The translations under genes were made by a program, and so were the position numbers. Source: Isoetes taiwanensis (taxonomy: Eukaryota > Streptophyta > Lycopodiopsida > Isoetales > Isoetaceae). From it: DNA of 64,000 nt. Shown here in pieces: positions 55,023 to 64,000 of the stretch (positions within the stretch are counted from its first letter, which is position 1; every line of letters starts with the position of its first letter). The notes below the pieces were generated by a model that worked only from the letters and a program-made list of their open reading frames with translations, was not told the origin of the DNA and made no database searches. The stretch covers positions 1,703,487-1,767,486 of the forward strand of contig JAJEKV010000049.1 of assembly GCA_021234155.1 (NCBI GenBank), given 5' to 3'.

Positions 55023-58000
55023 CAATTTTTCAAACCCCATAACTTGAGCTACAGAGCTCCAAATCGCTTGAAATTTGTTGCAATAGGACCGTTAGACAGC
55101 CTAGAATCCATTTATGACCTCAAATTAGGCTAGAAATGTCAAACTTTAGCTCAAAATGACCAAAATTGCTCAAACCCTTGAATTGTTTTTCCAAACTATG
55201 GTTTGTTTGTAAATAGAAGCATACCCCATTAGTACCACAAGTATTGCTCTCGGCCCAAAGCTGATGCCTTACTCCAAGGTAGAAGTGCCCAAGAACACCC
55301 CTTTGTTATAGTCATCTAAACCTCAGCATAGCAACCGAAGTCCAACTGTTGGTACATCACCTCTGCTCATGCCAAAAGCATAAACATTGACCTAATTTTG
55401 TGTCCTTCTAATAGAGTTTGACCTATCTGGGCCATACATTCACACTCCCTATTGCCAGGATACCTAGTAAGGAGCTAGAGTCTAGAGCTGCCCAAGTCAC
55501 TCCGTGTGTAGAGATTGGACCCCCCCAAACCAACTTTGCTAGGACCTTAGAGTATGCCTCAAACATCAGGGAGGTCCTGCAAAACAAACCCTCATTTCAT
55601 GCCATACCACACGGCCTAATGTCCATAGACTTGTAGATTAAAGAGATGTCTCCAATAATGCTGTTCGAGCCATCTTGCTTGCTTATAGAGCCCAAAAAGG
55701 TAGGAGAGCCCTTCAAGTAGACCCTTAGACTCTAGGATATCTGAGAGTTGCTTTCGGGAAATCTGAGGGCGAGCCCCGCACGAGCGGCGAGAGGCGCAAC
55801 TTCTTGAAGACATCAAGGTCCCGGCCGATGTACAAGCAGGATAAGAAGAGGAGACCGAAAAGCGGACCCAAGAGAGGGAAGCACAGCGACAAGCACCTCA
55901 GCAGAGCAAGCAGTAGAAACAGGACACCACCGACCTATCATCAATCTCCATCAAATGGGAAGAATATTGGTAACCAAGCGGCACCAAGAATGTTCTAGAT
56001 GTCAACCTCCGGCTACCCCGTCCACGAGCTCACATCGGAAAAGAGGATCTCAGCGCCTTCACCAACTTCGGCGCACATGAGTTTCAAATGGAAGAAGCGA
56101 GACAACAAAATACAGTGCAGGGGAAGATGTTAGGCATCGATGTGGCGTTAGCATCACGAGCTAGGGCGAGAGGGCATAATCTTCCGTCGAGGAGACAACT
56201 CATGGCGACACGAGGCGGCGTATAGAAACCGGAGGGAAGATCACCCGACCAAAAGCCCGGCAGGCTCAAAGCGCCAACATCAACAAAAGGAGTAACCAAG
56301 CTAGGCAACCACAAAGCACCTAAAAGGCTGACCAAGATGAGCCTCGGCTCCCTTGCACCAGCGGGGAGAACTTTCATCGGTTCCAAAAGGTAGGAGACCA
56401 TGAGAGGGAGGAGACGCATATCAAGGAACATTTCGACTTCGAAGGCTGTGATCAGCACTAGGGGCAAGACCAAGGAGGAGAATATTCTGCTCAAGCAGAA
56501 TTCGGACCCGGGGAACACCTAGAAACCAAAGGAAGGGCGGCTTTACTCGTCACGCCCAAGGGGTGTGGACTTCGAATGGTTAGGACCCAAAGGGCCGGAG
56601 GAGACCTAGCCTGGCAGGTAGAAATCGCATAAAAGGCGACCCGGAAGAGCTCACGGTAAGTGCAATGGAGATGACCACTTCCGAGCCGCAGGGAGAGCCA
56701 CCTCCGGAATGAAGCAAAGCCCAAGCAGCGAGAGCGCTCTGAAATTCAACTGCGGGGAATGACAATGCACGCCTACCGACCCGCGATCTCGAGCCGAAGA
56801 CATTCAAGAATGCCCGGCTGCAGCAGCCGGGTGACCCTACTCAAGCTCGATCAATGGCACCCAATCAGCAATCTTGCAACAACACCGCATGTAGGGGCGT
56901 GGCGGTTACGCATTCCTCGCGGCGAACATACACAACAAGGAGGAGCATCTTTTTCAAGGGATCACATCGGCGAACACTCTCCCGCAACTTGGGGTGATCA
57001 GCTTCGGATCGAACATAAAGCTCAACAATAGTAGCGAGCATCTCAAAGGAATCGGAGTCAACTGAGCGAAGAAGATGCAAAGCAAACCGAAGAATCAAAT
57101 GCGATAGGAGGAAGGGAAAACCTAGAGGAGTATAAATAATTAGGTAGATCTTAAGTAGTTGTTTTGCAAAAGTGGATGAATTAAAATCCCAATGTAAATG
57201 CGTATATGTCTATTGTATATCTAGGATGTCCACATATATAGTGGAGAAACATGGGTTTAAAGTCATGTTTTACGGTTTAGCGCTTAGATCGGGAAGCTCC
57301 TTCACCGACTACCAAAGGAGGAAGCAAGGAGGCACAACTATAGCCCAAGATCAAAATGGAAGAGCAACTACGAGGGGAGAAACGGCGAGAGGCCAAGCAA
57401 ACCTTCAACTCCAAACACTTGGGAAATGCCCTCAAGCGGAAGGCCGCCGCCACCCAATGTTAGAATAAGAGACAACACCGATCATGTCAAGATCATCAGC
57501 GGCACCGGGACATCGTCCGGCAACACTACCTCTTGTAGCGGTGGCGGCGCCTTGCGAACTTATGACATGAGTGGCCTCAACAATGGAAGGAGGAACACCC
57601 CGAGGCATCAGCGAGCCAACTAAGAAGGCAACATCTCGGCGACCATAATCCCACCTTGTGGTAATATAGGGTGATGCGCTATGACACGTGTATTAGATGG
57701 AGATGCACTACGAAAGGCACGCGATGAGGAGACATGCCTCCAACAACTAGGTGGCGGCTTCGTCGGTACTCCTACCGGTAATTAGAAGAGAAGAAGCCGA
57801 CCATATCTCCGGACATGTGGCACGTCAAGCGCCCAAGGTAGAAGCATTCGACACCTTAACGACAAGGATAGCAACTGAAGCACCGGCCGAAAAAAAAAGA
57901 GTTCAAGATAATAGCCAAGCTATTCAACGACAAGAGTATATCTAAGGCAGGTACTTCTTCAACTCAAGGGTCAAGGCGTGGGATATAAGGATCCATCATC

Positions 58001-60400
58001 CCGACAATATAGCCAGTGAGGGAGGAGAGCCATGATGCTTTACTTGCCGGAGAGACCGACATGCATAGAGGGACAAAGGTCGAGGAGGCGAAAGCTGGAG
58101 AAGTGCTAGCAACCGACTTCTTCCACGAGCTCCTAGAGGAGCGGGAGGACCAAAGCGAAGAGCACAATCAAAGCCACCGGAGGGTACCTCAAGGCAAGAA
58201 GACGGCATAGCAGCGTGGAGCGTGTTAGCGTCCAAAGCCATGCGATCGAGGGGATCAAAGCGAGGAAGTTTGGAAGCTCGATGGAGAACCAACTAGGTGA
58301 GGCGAGCCGATGACTTGCCTGTGACCTTGCATGCAACTTGGTGAACCAAGGATGAGCGATTCAAAGAACAAGCTGCGAAGAGAACAACTCGGAGGAGTAT
58401 AGCCAAAGGAATCGCGCGCCTGACCTCAAAGAGGCGCCTCCAAATAGCTTCAAGTATCATGAAGGGGAACAATTATTGCGAAACGGGATCAAAGAAGCGA
58501 CTGAAATGTCGAAGCATCAGCGACAAGCACACCTTAGTTAGAATGTGATGCAAAAGCGGTTGTGCCATAAGCCGACAAGCGTCGGAGGGGCCAGAAAATA
58601 TTTCAACAAGTTACCGGGAGTATGGTGGCGTACAAATAGGAGGATATAGATCGTCAACACCATTGCACGGGAGGAACACCGATGACATTGCCAAGGAGTA
58701 GGTCGCGCCTTCGAAGGGGAGGCACAAGGGAGACCTAATAGCTCTAGTAGTATAATTGTAATTATGTAAGCTATATGTTTTGCATGTATAGTTCCCTTGT
58801 TATTCCTTCCCTCCCATAAGCGTATGAGATCAAAGGAAGAGATGTTATGCAAGTTGCGAGGGTGAAGCAATCAACATCGTCAACACTCTTGAACCTTCGG
58901 CGTATGAGGCATCGATGGAGTCGAAGAAACAATATCGGATCTTGAGTCGTCCTTTAGCTGCCAAGACAAAGAGTTCAAGATGAAAGATCTCTTTTCAGCG
59001 GTGCCACCTTCAGGGCTTTTGAAAGCGGCATGGAAGATTTCAAGTGATCAACTTCGCCATCAAAGCCACCAGCAATGAGAGGCTCCTAGCGAACAACGTC
59101 AACCTCTACTTCAAAGAGCAGCCACTGTCAAGGAGGCTGAAGTATCGGCGACTTCGGAAGAAGCGTTACCTTGCTCCTTCAAAGCGCAACTTGGCGGATG
59201 AGCTTCTAGCAAGCTCAAAGATCTAAGACCCGCGGGGCCTAGTAGGTTAAATGTATGGATGGTAACATCCATATTGGGATAGAAGGCATTTCGGATATTC
59301 TCATTTGAAAGGATTGCCCCAATATTGAGCTAAAGCGTCCAAGATTGGGAAGAAATGCATAGGAGTAACTATAATTATACGATTGTTTGCTTGAGACATC
59401 CAATGTATTGAAACCACTTGGTGAGATTGATCTCCTCACTAAGAAGGAATCATTACTAGGATAATTGTTGACCATGTATAAATCTAGTATCTCCTAAAGA
59501 ATAATCAGCTGAAAGAAAAAAAAGTAATCTAACAAGTCAGGCCAACTTGTTACGATGACATCAATTGATTGGTAGGAATATTCCAAGAGTTTAAATAACT
59601 AAGAAAGGGGAATCTCTAGAATAATAAAATAATAGTACATGCAAGGTACATCTAAAATAAAATTATAGTAATCAAATAGTCTTTTGAGACAAAAAGGAAT
59701 TGTCATGATGACAAAACCTTGTGGTTTAGAATCGTTCTAACTAAGTAGGTAACCCATGCGAAATAAGAAGCGTATAACCTCTTAAGGGGGGAGAATAGAT
59801 ATGGCGTTGTGTACAAGCGTCATTGAAGAATGCAGGACCAATTTCTTTTAGAAGAAAGTGGGAGGGCTCAATCTTATGATTGAGCGTGCTTGTATCGAAT
59901 TGACCGACCCGTAGAATAGAGTTCACTCGGCAATGGCGAAGCGAATAGGCGTAAAATAGATAGATACCTTAGGCTCGGGAGGCCTTCAGCGTCTTGGACC
60001 GGCGTAGTAGCTAACTACACCAATGAAGTGGAGCAAAACTATGGGAGCAATGCAGCGACCAAGTCATCTCCAAAGTACTCACGCTTGACTCAATGGGTGG
60101 ATCGTTCTAGCCTTAGGTAAGGTGTGCGCATGTATTATAAGCTTTAATGTGTCTTATTGATAAGTTAAATATAGATCCTAATAAGCTGCATAGAAATTGT
60201 TGCATGTATATGTATCATAGGGAAATAAGTTAAATAACAACGATAATGTGAGGTAGCATGTTAATTGATCCTTAGCAGGGGGCTTAATTCCTTCAAGGAT
60301 AGCTATATGACCTCGGGGTCCTTATAAATATAGATAGAAAATAGAATTGGATATACTTAAGTATATCTTAGGGATATATTTCCAAAGGGTAATGCGGGAC
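55023..60400 (+). other. Interior of LTR element, no recognised protein
   Basis: From 55780 to 59230 the sequence is richer in purines and GC, with many short frames on both strands (for example 58016-58210, 59044-59226, 56084-56518 minus) rich in Arg, Lys, Ser and Glu. None shows a retroviral domain. It may be a decayed coding region or captured DNA. Confidence 0.5.
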
Positions 60401-61770
60401 CAAGGAAGAGAATAAAAGCACATCTAATTCTTGTGTATGATAATTAAAACCTTGTCTATGTAACAATAGGTCGGAAGTAGGGTTATTGTTTTAAATAATG
60501 CGATCTAAAAGTCGTTAAATATTGCAAAGCTTAGAGTAAATTTAATTGTACTATCGGAGTAATATATCAATACTATGATAATGTTAATTCATAAATATTA
60601 CCTTAGGGTAATTATGTTAATCACATGCATTAAAGGGGCGAAAAAAAAAAAAAAAATTGGCTCGGGCATGTCGATTTGTGTTTAGATTAGTTTCATGTGT
60701 AGTTAAGATTAATCTGCGCATGCAACCTATGCTTGGTATGGATTGCATGCGTTGTTACCCGATGATGAGACCACTACGGTGATCTCTAGGCGTGGTGTAA
60801 TGTCAATGTAGGCATGACAGCGTTTCACTTGGGCGAGTGGAAGGTAGATTAGAAAGTCTACTTACGTCCCACGAGTAGATGACCTCGAGAGAAAGGAGGT
60901 CATTAAGGAATGCATTGATAGGAAAGGCACCTTTAGCCCCATATATGCTTTGATAGGAGGAATCTATCCTTCCGCCCCCCGCGGGGGAAGGATATCCTCT
61001 GTTGGCAACTAGAGGTGTAGGCATGGCGGCATATAGGCATATAGGCTTTGTTCCCGGCCATAATGGAAGATCCACCCTCTTCCTGTGGGAGATTAGCCAT
61101 GCATCCATGTAGATAGGTGGGGTGGTCACCATATAACCAAAATTTTTTGTAATAATTAATAATAGGTAGTGTCGACTGCGAGGGCCAATAGAGTGCTCAG
61201 GAGGGCAAGGAGGTCGAACTTCTGAGGCTTACAACACAAATTTTGTTATAATGTGTTGCAAGGGATGAAGGGTACCTTAGAAGTGTAAATTTTGTATGAA
61301 ATTGATAAACTTTGATAAACTTAAATGTTGTATTAAGTAAGGTTAATAATTACCTTGCGTGGATTAAGTTATGATGTGATAAGTTAATAGGATAGCGAAA
61401 TAGTAATGTCTTAAACATTACCTTAGAGTAATTCTAATAATTAAGATAGTAAGTATGTAATTATAGATATTGTAAAATTAATGCGGGGATTTTAAGGTCG
61501 AAGACCTGCAACACAAATTTTGTTGGAATGTGTTGCAAGGAATGAAAGAGTACCTTAAATAATAATTGTATATGAAAGTGTTAAATTGTGATAAACTAAA
61601 TGTTGTGATAATAGAAACTAATAAGTACCTTATTTTAGTAGAAGTTCTGAATTGACAACTTATTTGATAATGTAATGGCGTAATAATGATTTAAAAATAT
61701 TATCTTAAGGTAATCGTAATAAATGTGTAAGTATTATAGTAGTATATCATTATGCATCGGGTTGATTGCG
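60401..61770 (+). repeat. Degenerate repeats before the right LTR
   Basis: CAACACAAATTTTGTT..AATGTGTTGCAAGG occurs at 61230 and 61507, each able to fold (GCAACACA/TGTGTTGC). ATTACCTTAGGGTAATT-like palindromes lie at 60599, 61428 and 61690. An A-run is at 60643-60656. The spacing of about 270 bp suggests an old tandem array. No gene. Confidence 0.6.
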
Positions 61771-61823
61771 GGTTAGGAAGATTCAAGGTGGGAAACCGCG
61801 ATCTTTGCGGACGACATCATTTC

Positions 61824-61836
61824 AAGGTGGGGAGAA
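61824..61836 (+). other. Polypurine tract
   Basis: AAGGTGGGGAGAA directly precedes TGTGGCG of the right LTR, the expected place for plus-strand priming. Confidence 0.75.
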
Positions 61837-63551
61837 TGTGGCGTTCGGCCGCGATTATCACGCTCGGGGCGTATATTATCTTTGCCATGTCGCAGCGTAC
61901 CGCCACCCGTGGCGATAATGCATAGCGTGTAGCCAAGTGGGTAGCCCCTAGGGGGCAACTTGCTAGAATGTGCATTAGTATTAATGTGCACATTTTCCAA
62001 TGTACACATTAATGTGGGCACACATTTCCATGTGGCCACTTGATGCCAAGTGGGCCATACCCATAGGTGCAATTAATGTGCACATTTTCCAATGTACACA
62101 TTCATTAATGTGCACACATTTCCATGTAAGCACATTTGGGTGCACACATTTCCATGTGGGCACATTTGGCCACCTAGCCCTTAAAGGCAAGTGGGCCCAT
62201 TTCCAATTATCCCACATGCCTAAAGGGGATAATTGGAAACCCTAGCCAACCCCTTGTCTATTTAAGTAGGAGAACCCTAACTTGCCCATTTTCGTTTCTA
62301 GGGTTTTAGAACTTCTGTTTTTGGCTGCCTCAGCGGCCAAAGCCGCCTCGAACTTCTGCTGAGAGGATTGCAGCGTTAGTTTCCCTTGATTCAAGCGTTT
62401 TGTGGGATGGTGGGAGCTCAGGTCGGGAGGAGGAACTCAAGGATCAGGTATTTAGGCAATTTAGTAGTCTAAACCCCATTTCAGCCATCGAATCAGTAGG
62501 TTTAGCCTCTTAAATTGCCCATAGCAGCCCTCTAGATCTCTAGATAGCAGATTCTAACTAAAGAACCTAACTCTATGATGTAGATTAGATCTAGTTCTTT
62601 AGTTCTCTGTGAAGTATATGTATGATGTATCTCTATGAACTCCTTGTATTGGGAAGGGGGGTAGAGACCTAAAGCTTTGTAGTTGATGCTCCTAGAGTAG
62701 CCTCTCTAGCACACTGTAGATGCGGCCTGTGCACAAGAGCCACACCAGGTTGTGGGTGAAGGGGCAGACTGGCTTATAAGGAGATTCGTGTTCTGACTCT
62801 TGAGCGATCCTATGGTGTGTTAGTCTTGCTTGGGGATCATTGTGACTAGGTCTAATGGCTTGCCCGCTGCGTGTGGGCAAGGCATGGGCTCGACACCTTC
62901 GTGAGGTAGTGGATATGACCTTCCATTGAGTTCAAGTCGATCACAGGCGGTGGCCCTCTAGTCACCTTGAGTCGGCATGTAGATCACGGACGGAGGGGTG
63001 ATCCCTACCGCCCCCATCGGGCTTGGGGAGATGAAACCCGGGGAATAGCCCCTTTGGCTATGCATCCGTGAGGCTCTGATCAGTCCCAACACTTTTCAGC
63101 CTACTGCGCAAAGTGTGCCACGGGGGAGGGGCGGATGGAGTGGACAACCCTAAGCCATGTTCTTATGCCGGCCAAATCCATTGCCATGAATTACATGCGC
63201 AATAAACTCACGGAGACCAAGCCGTCAGTCCTCCCTTTGAGTCCGAGCCTTGGGTAGGATTTCCTCTATGCATTGTCTTGATCATTGTCTTTTGCGGATG
63301 TGATGTGCCACCCGGAAGGGTGGGTATATGTGTTGCTCTTATATCTTACGACATGTATGTTTACGCTTCCGGCTGACTAGGTAGGCCCGAGGGAGGCGGG
63401 GGTACAATGACCCTTTCACTCTTCCCACTTTGGAACCCGTCCACGGTTTGCGGTTTTATGTGAAGGGCCCCAGTATGTCGGCATGGAGCTGGTATGGGGA
63501 AGAACTCTGTTTGTATACGGTGAGTGCAGGTATGCGAGTAGGGGCGTCACA
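61837..63551 (+). repeat. Right LTR
   Basis: Second copy of the LTR with the same mini-array (61980-62165) and TATA-like CTATTTAAG at 62258. It ends GCGTCACA before the TTGGG duplication. Confidence 0.88.
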
Positions 63552-64000
63552 TTGGGAAGGGGGTAGAGACCTAGGGCCATATGTAGTATGCTCCTAGTGT
63601 AGATCCCTTAGTTCCTATTACTTTGCGGCACGTGCATAGGAACCCATAGGGCTATGGAAGCTATGATGTGACTCGGCACCACACAAGCGGGGCTAGAGGC
63701 AAGATGGAGGGTGGATCCCGCCCGAGTGGGGGCCGGGGGATCCCACAGTGGGGCTAGGCTTATGGTCGGTCACTTAGGTGTGGGCGAGCATGGGTCCGAA
63801 ACACCTCTTGGGGCAATGGTGTGCCCTGCCTCTCAAGAGTTGCAAGTGTCGGCTTGGCTCTTGTTTTGGGGGTTTGGTCAGTGCAGAATGGTGTGTGCGC
63901 CCACGATTCTCTAGCGCCCGTGGAGCCTCTAGACCCGGGGGGAAGGGGAGATGCAACCCTTCCTACCTCGTCGGACGGGGAGATGCAACTGGAGTAGTCC
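63552..64000 (+). mobile_element. Outer LTR, continuation, cut by window end
   Basis: It resumes TTGGGAAGGGGGTAGAGACC, the sequence that follows GTATTGGG in the inner LTR (52796), so the outer LTR is related and was cut at the corresponding position. It is GC-rich, with no gene. Confidence 0.7.

Larger units (their letters stand above)
51982..63551 (+). mobile_element. Complete LTR retrotransposon without recognisable gag-pol (LARD-like)
   Basis: 11.57 kb, flanked by TTGGG (51977-51981, 63552-63556). The LTRs start TGTG(A/G)CGTTC and the right one ends GCGTCACA. A primer site TGGTATCAGAGC (53689-53700), matching the 3' end of initiator Met tRNA, follows the left LTR. A purine tract AAGGTGGGGAGAA lies directly before the right LTR. 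The 8.1-kb interior has many short frames but no zinc knuckle, YxDD, protease or integrase motif that I can find. It is best called a large retrotransposon derivative mobilised by a partner; an alternative is a very decayed autonomous element. Confidence 0.82.

Overview
The window looks like nuclear DNA of a land plant, most likely a fern or another non-seed plant. The evidence is a spliced host gene with plastid-targeting features, a long intronless PLS-class PPR gene, a plant initiator-tRNA primer site in an LTR retrotransposon, and HUH-endonuclease transposons resembling Replitrons, which are reported to be abundant in non-seed plants. The organism is an inference. Almost all of the DNA is mobile-element material in nested layers; only two host genes look possibly functional.

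Layout. 1-4.4 kb holds decayed retroelement DNA (a Ty3/gypsy RNase H relic) and an old MITE. 4.4-17.4 kb is a Replitron-like element whose Rep gene is split by a 10.6-kb terminal-inverted-repeat (TIR) element. That inserted element carries fragments of a DUF676 lipase-like gene and of a PPR gene, but no visible transposase. 17.58-19.39 kb is a spliced host gene for a putative plastid membrane protein. 20.2-20.7 kb is a Tourist-like MITE with a TTA target duplication. 22.2-24.4 kb is a truncated Helitron RepHel gene on the minus strand. 24.9-33.4 kb is a Penelope-like retroelement with 1.9-kb direct repeats, a novel ORF1 and a broken reverse transcriptase gene. 35.9-38.4 kb is a second Replitron-like element. 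40.1-42.8 kb is the PPR gene on the minus strand. 42.9-43.8 kb is a satellite-like array. 46.2-47.1 kb holds a reverse-transcriptase zinc-finger relic and a Helitron 3' end. 51.3-64 kb is an LTR of one retrotransposon, interrupted by a complete 11.6-kb LTR element (TSD TTGGG, primer site TGGTATCAGAGC) that has no recognisable gag-pol.

The most interesting observations are these. (i) Two Replitron-like copies define a shared architecture: HUH Rep, a second coding block, a cluster of hairpins, and a shared 3' hairpin followed by CCATCTTGACTT. (ii) Five about 70-nt double hairpins sit at about 200-214 bp spacing just inside the LTR element, with paired changes in the stems. (iii) A gene-capturing TIR element sits exactly inside a Rep reading frame. 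(iv) The Penelope-like element has no visible endonuclease and is bounded by A-tracts.

Limits: alignments were done by eye, boundaries are approximate unless a terminal repeat or target duplication fixes them, and no database was searched.
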